Assembly (NCBI GenBank): GCA_023511475.1
Contig: JAIMBM010000128.1
Coordinates: 1 to 7,834, forward strand
Origin: Anaerolineae bacterium
GTDB taxonomy: Bacteria; Chloroflexota; Anaerolineae; SpSt-313
Direction: 5' to 3'
Length of the DNA stretch: 7,834 bases
Positions 1 to 6,761 of this stretch are shown here, piece by piece (position 1 is the first letter of the stretch; the number at the start of each line of letters is the position of its first letter). A model generated the notes under the pieces. The model saw only the letters and a program-made list of their open reading frames with translations. It did not search any database and was not told the DNA's origin. The translations under genes were made by a program, and so were the position numbers.

Positions 1-135
1 GGCCACCGGGCCGGGTGTTCGCGGCCGTCCCCGCCGGCCGCGGCGCGGTGGGGTGGGGGGTGTGCCGCCCTGCCCCCCCGCCCCGCGGCCGGGCGCCCGG
101 GAACGGCAGGCACTCCTGAGGATGGGGTGTGAGGC
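1..135. other. GC-rich non-coding leader before the permease operon
   Basis: No start codon with a supported reading frame is visible here. Positions 1-110 are almost only G and C, with C runs at 73-79 and 81-84 and G runs at 50-53 and 55-60. The first stop codons are TGA at 117-119 and TGA at 130-132; the second closes the malF frame just upstream of its ATG. The extreme 5' end could be the tail of an upstream gene (a sugar-binding protein would be usual), but nothing shows this. I see no -10/-35 promoter, so the operon probably starts outside the window. Confidence 0.6.
36..90. repeat. Strong GC inverted repeat (intercistronic hairpin)
   Basis: GGCCGCGG at 36-43 is the exact reverse complement of CCGCGGCC at 83-90. 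Inside it, 52-60 can pair with 74-82 (one G-U pair). Alternatively 48-60 pairs with 74-86 over 13 pairs, two of them G-U. There is no T-tract, so it is not a canonical intrinsic terminator. By position it may be a transcript-stabilising or partially terminating structure between an upstream binding-protein gene and malF, as the REP element is in E. coli malE-malF. That role is inference. Confidence 0.5.
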
Positions 136-1059
136 ATGGGCAGGCAAAGGCCACTGTATCCCTACCTGTACCTGGCGCCCGGCCTGGTGGCCATGGCCAT
201 CCTGACACTGGGGCCGATCGCCTACAGCGTCTATATCGCCTTTACCAACTTTGGCACGAGGCACCTCCTGGACTATCGCTGGATCGGGCTGGCCAACTTT
301 CAGCGCATCCTGGTCGGCGTGGATCGGGCGAACTTTCTCTCGGTGCTGAAGTGGACTCTGGAGTGGTCGGTTGTGACCACCCTTGGCACCTACCTGGTGG
401 GGCTGATGCTGGCGCTTCTCCTCAACAACCCGCGCATCCGCGAGCGGAACGTCTACCGCACCATCCTCATCTACCCCTGGACGCTGCCGGCGACCCTCAC
501 CGTCATGGTGTGGGCCGGGCTGCTGAACACGAGCTTTGGCCCCGTGAATCAGATGCTGCAGGCCCTCGGCCTGCCTGCAATACCCTGGCTCACGCACCCT
601 ACCTGGGCGCGCATCGCCTGCATTCTGGTTCAGCTCTGGCTGGGATACCCCTTTGTCATGTCCGTCTTTCTGGGCGCTCTACAGGGCATCGATCCCGCGC
701 TCTACGAGGCTGCCGCCATCGATGGCGCGAGCGACCGCGCCGCGTTTCGTCACATCACGCTGCCGCTGCTGCATCAGGCGACTCTGCCGCTGCTCATCGC
801 CAGCTTTGCCATGAACTTTAACGGCTTTGGTGTGATCTATCTTCTGACGGGCGGTGGTCCCATCACCTCCATCGACCCGAGCGCGCCGGGCGCGACGGAC
901 CTCCTGGGCACCTACATGTACAAGCTGGCCTTCGGCTACGGTGTGACCAAGCACTACGGCCAGGCCGCCGCGACGGGCATCATCATTTTCCTCTTCGTGG
1001 GAGGGCTGACGCTCCTGAACTCGCTCCTCACCGGCGCCTTCCGGGAGGTGGAGGCATGA
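136..1059 (+). CDS. malF: MalF-type ABC sugar transporter permease
   Basis: Inner-membrane permease subunit of a carbohydrate (CUT1-type) ABC importer, pairing with the next gene product to form the translocation channel. The 307-residue protein has six hydrophobic segments, at about residues 10-35, 74-98, 112-133, 155-180, 216-240 and 275-297. The cytoplasmic EAA loop that docks the ATPase is at 191-210 (EAAAIDGA, ending ITLP). The early FTNFGTRHLL stretch resembles maltose-type MalF. It lacks the large periplasmic P2 domain of E. coli MalF (514 aa), as is normal for Gram-positive and Chloroflexota-type homologues. An in-frame TGA at 130-132 makes ATG 136 the first possible ATG start; the Shine-Dalgarno is weak (CTGAGG at 116-121, rather far). 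The substrate is inferred as maltodextrin from the two downstream GH13 genes; the permease alone could serve another oligosaccharide. Confidence 0.92.
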   Translation: MGRQRPLYPYLYLAPGLVAMAILTLGPIAYSVYIAFTNFGTRHLLDYRWIGLANFQRILVGVDRANFLSVLKWTLEWSVVTTLGTYLVGLMLALLLNNPRIRERNVYRTILIYPWTLPATLTVMVWAGLLNTSFGPVNQMLQALGLPAIPWLTHPTWARIACILVQLWLGYPFVMSVFLGALQGIDPALYEAAAIDGASDRAAFRHITLPLLHQATLPLLIASFAMNFNGFGVIYLLTGGGPITSIDPSAPGATDLLGTYMYKLAFGYGVTKHYGQAAATGIIIFLFVGGLTLLNSLLTGAFREVEA

Positions 1060-2132
1060 GCACACAAAGCCCCGCCCTCCGGACCCCGGCCCGACGGCGC
1101 GGGCGCCGCGGGTTGATCGGCGCACTGCTCGCCCGGGTGCTCCTCATTGCCGCGTGCGTGGCCTCGCTCTTTCCGGCCATCTGGGTAGTCGCGGCCTCGC
1201 TCAGCGCCGGCACGAGCCTGTACTCCGGAGGCCTGATCCCGGCCCGGACGACGGCGCGCAACTATCTGCAGCTCTTTATCCGCGGCGATGCGGCGGCCTG
1301 GTTTGCCCGCAGCCGGCACACCTTTGTGCCTGCGTCGCTGGCGCTGGTGGTGCTGGCCGTCGGGCTCGGGGTGCTCTGGCGGCAGCGCGAGCGCATCCGG
1401 CAGGCGCGCCTTCGGACGCTCGCTCTGGGGACGCTGACGGCAGGCCTGCTCATCGCCGCCCGTCTCGTCTGGGGCTGCCTGGATCGGACCGACTTTTTGC
1501 TCTGGATGGCCAACAGTCTGATCGTCTGCATCCCGGCGAGCCTGCTCTCCCTCTCGCTGACGGTGACGATGGCCTACGCCTTCTCCCGCTTTCGGTTCGC
1601 GGGCCGCCGCTTCGGGCTGCTGCTCCTCATCCTGATGCAGATGTTCCCGGCCATCATGTCAATTGTGGCCATCTTCCGGCTGCTGCAGATCGTCGGCCTG
1701 CTCGACAAGCACATCGGGCTGATTCTGGTCTATGGAGGCAGCTCCATCGCCTTCAGTGCCTGGCTGCTCAAGGGATATCTGGACTCGATCCCCCGTGACC
1801 TGGAAGAGGCGGCCTACATCGATGGCGCAACCCGCTGGCAGGCCTTCACACTCATCGCCTTCCCCCTGGCCACGCCCATGCTGGCCGTAGTCTTTCTCTT
1901 CAGCTTTATCGGCTTCTACCAGGAGTTTCTCATCGCCAGCATCGTCCTCTTCCGTCCGGAGCTTCGGACCATTGCGCTGGGGCTGCGGTTCTACATCTCG
2001 GCGCGCTATGCCGAGAACTGGACCGGCTTTGCCGCCGCCTCCATCGTGGCCTCGTTGCCGATCCTCGTGATCTTTTACGCGCTGCAGCGGTACATGGTCG
2101 AGGGGCTGACGAAGGGGGCACTGAGGGGGTAG
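1056..2132 (+). CDS. malG: MalG-type ABC sugar transporter permease with extra TM insert
   Basis: Second permease subunit of the same importer. Its ATG overlaps the malF stop as ATGA (1056-1059), implying translational coupling; GGGAGG at 1043-1048 is the likely ribosome-binding site. The EAA loop is clear (E251-A-A, G257, FP at 269-270). The usual six segments lie near residues 22-50, 152-176, 183-208, 221-243, 270-290 and 324-345. At 358 residues it is about 75 longer than the usual ~280. The excess sits between the NYLQLF stretch (residues 69-74) and the WMANSLIV stretch (150-157), which are normally close together in MalG. It contains two more hydrophobic stretches (about 91-108 and 121-139) joined by a very basic loop (RQRERIRQARLR). 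The carboxy end is basic and short. Family assignment is firm; maltodextrin specificity is inferred from context. Confidence 0.92.
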   Translation: MSTQSPALRTPARRRGRRGLIGALLARVLLIAACVASLFPAIWVVAASLSAGTSLYSGGLIPARTTARNYLQLFIRGDAAAWFARSRHTFVPASLALVVLAVGLGVLWRQRERIRQARLRTLALGTLTAGLLIAARLVWGCLDRTDFLLWMANSLIVCIPASLLSLSLTVTMAYAFSRFRFAGRRFGLLLLILMQMFPAIMSIVAIFRLLQIVGLLDKHIGLILVYGGSSIAFSAWLLKGYLDSIPRDLEEAAYIDGATRWQAFTLIAFPLATPMLAVVFLFSFIGFYQEFLIASIVLFRPELRTIALGLRFYISARYAENWTGFAAASIVASLPILVIFYALQRYMVEGLTKGALRG

Positions 2133-2134
2133 CC

Positions 2135-3817
2135 ATGAGGCGGAGGGAGCTCTGCGGCGAGTTGCTCACAGCAATGGCGCTGCTGCTCACGGTGGCGGGG
2201 TGCGCAACGGCTCGTAGTACTGCCACGCCACCTCCGAGCCCTCCGGTCGCGCCGACCCGGGTCAGTTACCCGGCCTTCGCGCCGACGGCAACTCCAGCAC
2301 CGCTGGTGTCCGCACCCGGATGGGCCGAGGACGCCACGCTCTACCTGGTTTTTGTGCGCAGCTTTTACGACAGCGACGGGGATGGCACAGGCGACCTCGC
2401 TGGGCTCATCGAGAAGCTCGACTACCTGAACGATGGCGACCCCACGACGCACGACGATCTGGGCGTCACCGCCATCTGGCTGCTGCCGATCTTCTCGGCG
2501 GCCAGCTATCACGGCTATGACACGCTAGATCACTTCACCATCCAGCCAGAGTACGGAACACGCGAGGACCTGATCCGCCTAGTGGAGGAATGCCATCGAC
2601 GAGGCATCCGAGTCATTCTGGATTTTGTCATGGCTCACGTGTCCAACCAGCATCCCTTCTTCGCAGAGGCCTACGGAAACCCTGGTTCGCCCTACAGCGA
2701 CTGGTTTACCTGGTACGATGAGGCTCATACCAGGTACAAGGCGTTCGGGAACATCGCCATAGTGCCCTCACTCAACGGCAATAGCCCAGCGGTAGTGGAG
2801 TACATGCTCGAGGTCGCCCGGTACTGGATGGACCTGGACGGCGACGGTGACTATACCGATGGCATCGATGGTTTCCGGTGCGACCATGCCGTCGGCATGC
2901 CACATGCAGCCTGGAAGCGGCTGCGCACGGAGGTGAAGCGCCTGCGGCCAGACTTTTGGCTGCTGGGTGAGGTGTGGGACAAGGCGCCCATCATCGCCCG
3001 CTACTACGAGCACGAATTCGACAGTACCTTTGACTTTCCCCTCCACCAGATGCTGGCCGGGCAGTCCGAGTCGGTCGGCTATGGCGTGCTCGGCGGGAGT
3101 GAGCCGCCCGGCCTGATTGAGGCCGCGCTCCTGCAGCGGAGCTCGCTCTACCCGTGGGGCGCCCAGAGCGTGGTCTTCCTCAACAACCACGACACCAACC
3201 GCATCATGAGTGTCGTACAGGGCAATGAGGCCCGGGCCCGCCTTGCCGCCACCGTGCTCTTCACCCTGCCGGGGATCCCCCTCGTGTACTATGGCGAGGA
3301 GATCGGCATGGCAGGGGTCAAGGGGGATGGCCGGCCGTACTGGGATGAGTACCGCCGCGAGCCGATGGACTGGTACGCCGACGAGAGTGGCCCGGGTATG
3401 TGCACCTGGTTCCGCCCGGCTGAGCGCAACAACCGCCCCGACGACGGCATCTCTGTGGAGGAGCAGCAGGCCGATCCCTCCTCGTTGCTCGCCCACTACC
3501 GGCGCCTGATCTCCCTTCGCAGCGCCTACCCGGCGCTGCGCTCGCCGGGCCACGAGCGCGTGGCCGTCTCCTCGGCACACAAGCAGGTCTACGCCTTCCT
3601 CCGGCAGGATGCTCAGGAGCACATCCTGGTCGTGCTCAACTTCTCACGGGAGGCGGCCCAGGCCACTCTGAACCTGGGCTCGTCATCGCTGCCTGGCGGC
3701 CCCTGGCGGGCGACGGACCTGCTGACCGGCGCCGAGTGCCCGGCGGTCCTGGAGGGCGAATATCCCCTACAGCTAGCCGGCGAGACTGGGGTAATCCTTC
3801 TCTTGCAGCGGCCCTAG
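2135..3817 (+). CDS. Secreted lipoprotein GH13 alpha-amylase
   Basis: Extracytoplasmic glycoside hydrolase family 13 enzyme, predicted to cut alpha-1,4-glucan at the cell surface. Residues 1-22 are a signal peptide (RRR, then a hydrophobic core) ending in lipobox VAG-C23, so it should be lipid-anchored. A Pro/Thr/Ala linker runs to about 60; the barrel starts near 63. DSDGDGTGDL at 79-88 is the calcium-loop-like motif of lipoprotein amylases such as Thermotoga AmyA. The catalytic triad is present: D250 (GFRCD), E279 (LLGE) and D353 (NNHD). A C-terminal beta domain spans roughly 465-560. Region I reads DFVMAH (163-168), with Ala for the usual Asn; region V reads VPSLN (210-214). The ATG is 2 bases after the malG stop, with GAGG at 2123-2126. 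Exact specificity (alpha-amylase, maltogenic enzyme or glucosidase) cannot be read from sequence; GH13_36-like is a guess. Confidence 0.9.
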   Translation: MRRRELCGELLTAMALLLTVAGCATARSTATPPPSPPVAPTRVSYPAFAPTATPAPLVSAPGWAEDATLYLVFVRSFYDSDGDGTGDLAGLIEKLDYLNDGDPTTHDDLGVTAIWLLPIFSAASYHGYDTLDHFTIQPEYGTREDLIRLVEECHRRGIRVILDFVMAHVSNQHPFFAEAYGNPGSPYSDWFTWYDEAHTRYKAFGNIAIVPSLNGNSPAVVEYMLEVARYWMDLDGDGDYTDGIDGFRCDHAVGMPHAAWKRLRTEVKRLRPDFWLLGEVWDKAPIIARYYEHEFDSTFDFPLHQMLAGQSESVGYGVLGGSEPPGLIEAALLQRSSLYPWGAQSVVFLNNHDTNRIMSVVQGNEARARLAATVLFTLPGIPLVYYGEEIGMAGVKGDGRPYWDEYRREPMDWYADESGPGMCTWFRPAERNNRPDDGISVEEQQADPSSLLAHYRRLISLRSAYPALRSPGHERVAVSSAHKQVYAFLRQDAQEHILVVLNFSREAAQATLNLGSSSLPGGPWRATDLLTGAECPAVLEGEYPLQLAGETGVILLLQRP

Positions 3818-3821
3818 TTTT

Positions 3822-3826
3822 AGGAG
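3822..3826 (+). promoter_or_regulatory. Ribosome-binding site fixing the second GH13 start
   Basis: AGGAG lies 5 bases before ATG 3832, in the 14-base gap after the lipoprotein amylase stop. The frame is open further back to a GTG at 3736, but that start would overlap the amylase gene by 82 bases and lacks a Shine-Dalgarno, so ATG 3832 is preferred. Confidence 0.75.
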
Positions 3827-3831
3827 AACAC

Positions 3832-5640
3832 ATGGGAGACGACTTTATCTTCGGAGTGACCAAGTTCACCGACCATGTGGTCAGAAAGCGGCAGGAGGAG
3901 CTGGCCACGGTGTGGCATGCCCACCGCATCGTGCCGCGCGATCCGCTGCCGGGGCAGCCGGTCGAGATTACCGTGGACGTCGGAACCGGCCACCGCGCGG
4001 ATGCTGTCTACTGCTACTGGACCACAGACGATGAGGAGCCCCTTGGGCGCGGGGGCGTCGCCATCCGCGGCCGGGTGCTCCCTCTCGAGGAGGCCGGGCC
4101 AGAGTGGGAGGAGCTGGCCTGGGGATATGTCAGCCGCTGGCGCGGCGTCCTGCCCGGCCAACCGGACGGCACGCGGGTCCGCTACCGCATCGAGGCCTGG
4201 GATGCCCTCGCTCACCGCAGCGCCTTTGCCGATACCGGCGGGGAGGACCCCGGGGCCAGCCCGCCCTTTGCCTACCACGTCGACCGCTGGCGCGCCCCGG
4301 AGTGGATCCGCGATGCCGTGATCTACCACATCATGGTCGACCGCTTCTACCCCGGCGACGGGCGCTCCTGGCGGGATGCGTCGAACCTCAACGGGATCGT
4401 CGGCGGCACCCTGCGCGGCATCATCGACAAGCTCCCGTACATCGAGAGCCTGGGGGCCAACGCTCTCTGGGTCTCTCCGATTGCCGAAGGCCCCGGCTGG
4501 CACCACTATAACGCCACCGATCATGCGACGGTAGCTGCCCATCTCGGAACCAACGCGGATTTCCGCGAGCTGGTCGAGAAGGCGCACGCCTGCGGCATGC
4601 GCGTGATCCTCGACTATGTCACGCATGCCACCTCCGACGAGCACCCCTTCCTCAAGGCTGCCCGCGCGGATCGCGAGAGCCCCTACTACCACTGGTACAC
4701 CTTCTCGCGCTGGCCCGATGAGTACGAGTGCTTCTTCGGAGCCAAGGTGCTGCCGCACCTGAATCTCGAGCATCCCCCCGCCCGCCGCTACATCATCGAG
4801 ATGGCACTGGGCTGGATGCGGGACTATGGTGTGGACGCGTTCCGCCTGGACTATGCCATCCACCCCTCGCACAGCTTCTGGGTCGACTTTCAGGCTGCCG
4901 TGCGGTCTCTCCGAGCGGATAGCTTTACCGTGGGCGAGGCGGTCGCGAGCCCCCTGCACCTGCGCACCTACGAGGGCAAGCTGGATGGCTGCCTGGACTT
5001 TGCCTGGTGCGAGATGGCCCGCGCCACCTTTGGGCACGGAACCTGTGACCTGGCAACCTTTGACCGGTTCCTGCAGCGCCACGATGCCTACGCCGACCCG
5101 GGCTTTGTCCGGCCCTCCTTCATAGACAACCACGACATGAACCGCTTCTTGTTCATCGCCGGCGGAGACAAGCGCCGTCTGCGCCTTGCCGCAGCCTGCC
5201 AGTTCACCCTCAGCCAGCCCCCCATCGTCCTCTATGGTACGGAGGTGGGCCTCTCGCAAAAGACCGACTGCCGCGCCGACCTTGACGTGGTCCGCGAGCC
5301 GATGCTGTGGGGGGAGGCGCAGGACCGCGACCTTCTGAACTACTACCGGCGCCTGTGTGCCCTGCGCCATGCTCACGCGCCCCTGCGCCGCGGCACCCGG
5401 CGCACGCTTTACGTGGACCCCGAGACGCTCGTCTATGCTAAAGGGGAAGGCCCCGAGGCCTGCATCGTGGCCCTGCACGTGGGAGAAAAAGAGGCCAGAC
5501 TCGAGCTTGACCTCGATAACCTGCCCTCCCGCTATGTGGACGGGCTGAGCGGCGCATCCTGCGACGGGCGCGGCGGGCGCCTCAGCCTCGTCCTTGGCCC
5601 GTGGCAGGCGGCCATCCTTGTGCCGGCCGAGGAGAGATAG
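3832..5640 (+). CDS. Cytoplasmic GH13 enzyme, neopullulanase/cyclomaltodextrinase-like layout
   Basis: A 602-residue GH13 protein with no signal peptide, so likely cytoplasmic and acting on imported maltodextrins. Residues about 25-155 form a beta-rich N-terminal domain, as in cyclomaltodextrinase/neopullulanase-type enzymes, although I cannot name its CBM family. The barrel starts near 157 (EWIRDAVIYHIMVDRF). Other GH13 landmarks are WVSPI (213-217) and GTNADFRELV (239-248). The triad is intact: D340 (AFRLD), E369 (VGE) and D435 (DNHD). A small C-terminal beta domain covers about 524-600. Region I is odd: DYVTHATSDEHP at 261-272, where family members usually have N-H at the fifth and sixth places; here they are H265-A266. 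Region V is LPHLN (307-311), with His for the common Asp. Activity could be hydrolysis or transglycosylation; the motif changes make a simple alpha-amylase label unsafe. Confidence 0.88.
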   Translation: MGDDFIFGVTKFTDHVVRKRQEELATVWHAHRIVPRDPLPGQPVEITVDVGTGHRADAVYCYWTTDDEEPLGRGGVAIRGRVLPLEEAGPEWEELAWGYVSRWRGVLPGQPDGTRVRYRIEAWDALAHRSAFADTGGEDPGASPPFAYHVDRWRAPEWIRDAVIYHIMVDRFYPGDGRSWRDASNLNGIVGGTLRGIIDKLPYIESLGANALWVSPIAEGPGWHHYNATDHATVAAHLGTNADFRELVEKAHACGMRVILDYVTHATSDEHPFLKAARADRESPYYHWYTFSRWPDEYECFFGAKVLPHLNLEHPPARRYIIEMALGWMRDYGVDAFRLDYAIHPSHSFWVDFQAAVRSLRADSFTVGEAVASPLHLRTYEGKLDGCLDFAWCEMARATFGHGTCDLATFDRFLQRHDAYADPGFVRPSFIDNHDMNRFLFIAGGDKRRLRLAAACQFTLSQPPIVLYGTEVGLSQKTDCRADLDVVREPMLWGEAQDRDLLNYYRRLCALRHAHAPLRRGTRRTLYVDPETLVYAKGEGPEACIVALHVGEKEARLELDLDNLPSRYVDGLSGASCDGRGGRLSLVLGPWQAAILVPAEER

Positions 5641-5643
5641 CCC

Positions 5644-6747
5644 ATGGCCCCTGCTCGCGACGGTATCTTTGAGGACATCCTGTACTACAAGCCGACCCTC
5701 TACGAGGTGATCGCGCGCTACCGCGCCTTCTACGCTGCAGAAGGTCCGGGCCACATCTGCACCTTCGTGGGGCTGCCGTACCTGGGTGAGGAGCCCCTCG
5801 AGACCATGCCGCTCACCGCCATCGACTGGGCGGCGGAGCGGGGCCTCGAGGACTATCTCGACCTGTCGATGCGCAACATGGCGCGCATCTGGCGAGCAGC
5901 CCGGGGGGTCGCCGACGATGGCATCCCCAGTGCCTACCTCAATATCGGCATCGGGGAGTACAGCGCTTATGTGGCGGGCGAGGTTGTGTTCGGCGAGGAC
6001 ACGTCGTGGGCCACCCCGGTGATTGCAACGTGGCAGGACCTGGACCGCCTCGAGCTACGCGCGGACAATCCCTGGGTGCAACTGCTGGAGCGGGCGATGC
6101 GCTACCTCGCCACTCGCTGCCGGCCTGCGGGCATCCCCATCGTGCGGGGGTACTACTCGCCGCTGGACCTGGCGCGCGCCCTCCGTGGGGACGCCTTCTT
6201 CACCGATCTCTACGACGCGCCGAAGCAAGTCCATCGCCTGATGCAGTTCTGCACGCACGCCACGATCTGGCTGATCGAGCGGCTACAGGCCATCATCGGG
6301 GAGTGGTACGAGGGGCAGGTGGCCGGGGCCTGGCTGCCGCGCGGCACGGTCTGCATGTCGGAGGATACCGCCTGCCTGCTCAGCCCTCCGCTCTATGCGA
6401 CATTTGCCCGGCCCTACACGCAGGCGGTGATCGACCACTTTGGCTACGGGCAGGTGCACACCCACAGCCTCGGGCTGCACGTGATCCCCGAGATCTCGGC
6501 CCTGCGCAACCTCCTGGGCATCCAGATCGCCGAGGACCCGAACACCCCGCGGGCCTTCGACCGGCTGGACTGGCTGCTCCCGCGCTGTCATGGCGTGCCG
6601 CTGACGGTAAGCTGTACCCTGGAGGAGCTGCGCGCCTCCTTGCCAGACCTCAGCCGGCGTACCAACATCATCCTCTGCCCGAGCGTCCAGACGCTGGAGG
6701 AGGGGCAGGAGGCCGTCGCACTGGTCCGCCAGCATTCGCACATCTGA
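5644..6747 (+). CDS. URO-D superfamily protein, function unknown
   Basis: A 367-residue soluble protein that I place in the uroporphyrinogen decarboxylase/corrinoid methyltransferase superfamily (URO-D fold). Supporting stretches are GEYSAYVAGEVVFGEDTSW (104-122), SEDTACLLSP (239-248) followed by an FARPYTQAVIDHFG-like helix, and HTHSLGLH (272-279), which sits where homologues carry their HSCG-type motif. It is unlikely to be HemE: I see no haem-biosynthesis neighbours and none of the N-terminal HemE motifs I would expect. Cobamide-dependent methyltransferases of this fold bind zinc with an H-x-C plus a later Cys; here the HSCG-like site reads H274-S-L-G, although Cys occurs at 315, 324 and in the ILCPS stretch. 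ATG 5644 is 3 bases after the GH13 stop with GGAG at 5631-5634, so it is the last gene of the sugar operon. Its role there is unknown; substrate and cofactor should not be assumed. Confidence 0.75.
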   Translation: MAPARDGIFEDILYYKPTLYEVIARYRAFYAAEGPGHICTFVGLPYLGEEPLETMPLTAIDWAAERGLEDYLDLSMRNMARIWRAARGVADDGIPSAYLNIGIGEYSAYVAGEVVFGEDTSWATPVIATWQDLDRLELRADNPWVQLLERAMRYLATRCRPAGIPIVRGYYSPLDLARALRGDAFFTDLYDAPKQVHRLMQFCTHATIWLIERLQAIIGEWYEGQVAGAWLPRGTVCMSEDTACLLSPPLYATFARPYTQAVIDHFGYGQVHTHSLGLHVIPEISALRNLLGIQIAEDPNTPRAFDRLDWLLPRCHGVPLTVSCTLEELRASLPDLSRRTNIILCPSVQTLEEGQEAVALVRQHSHI

Positions 6748-6748
6748 C

Positions 6749-6761
6749 GGGCGCTACGCCC
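6749..6761. other. Small hairpin between convergent stop codons
   Basis: GGGCG (6749-6753) and CGCCC (6757-6761) are complementary around CTA, which is the reverse-strand stop of the membrane gene. Only 6 bases separate the two coding regions. There is no T-tract on either strand, so at most it is a weak bidirectional termination element; otherwise each transcript must run into the opposite gene. Confidence 0.3.

Noticed and set aside
129..821. GTG-started frame overlapping malF
   Set aside because: Arg/Pro/His-rich frameshifted reading of malF without any family features.
2768..3622. A 284-codon open frame on the - strand opposite the lipoprotein amylase
   Set aside because: Antisense shadow with low-complexity composition and no family resemblance.
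3736..3831. Upstream GTG extension of the second GH13 gene
   Set aside because: It overlaps the preceding gene by 82 bases, lacks a ribosome-binding site, and the added residues look unlike a domain or signal peptide. ATG 3832 has AGGAG 5 bases before it.
3820..5754. A 644-codon open frame on the - strand opposite the second GH13 gene
   Set aside because: It mirrors the whole GH13 gene, has no recognisable domain, and arises from GC-rich codon bias in antisense. The + frame has clear GH13 motifs and a Shine-Dalgarno.
5644..6747. HemE (uroporphyrinogen decarboxylase proper)
   Set aside because: Fold-level similarity only; I see no HemE-specific N-terminal motifs and no haem genes nearby.
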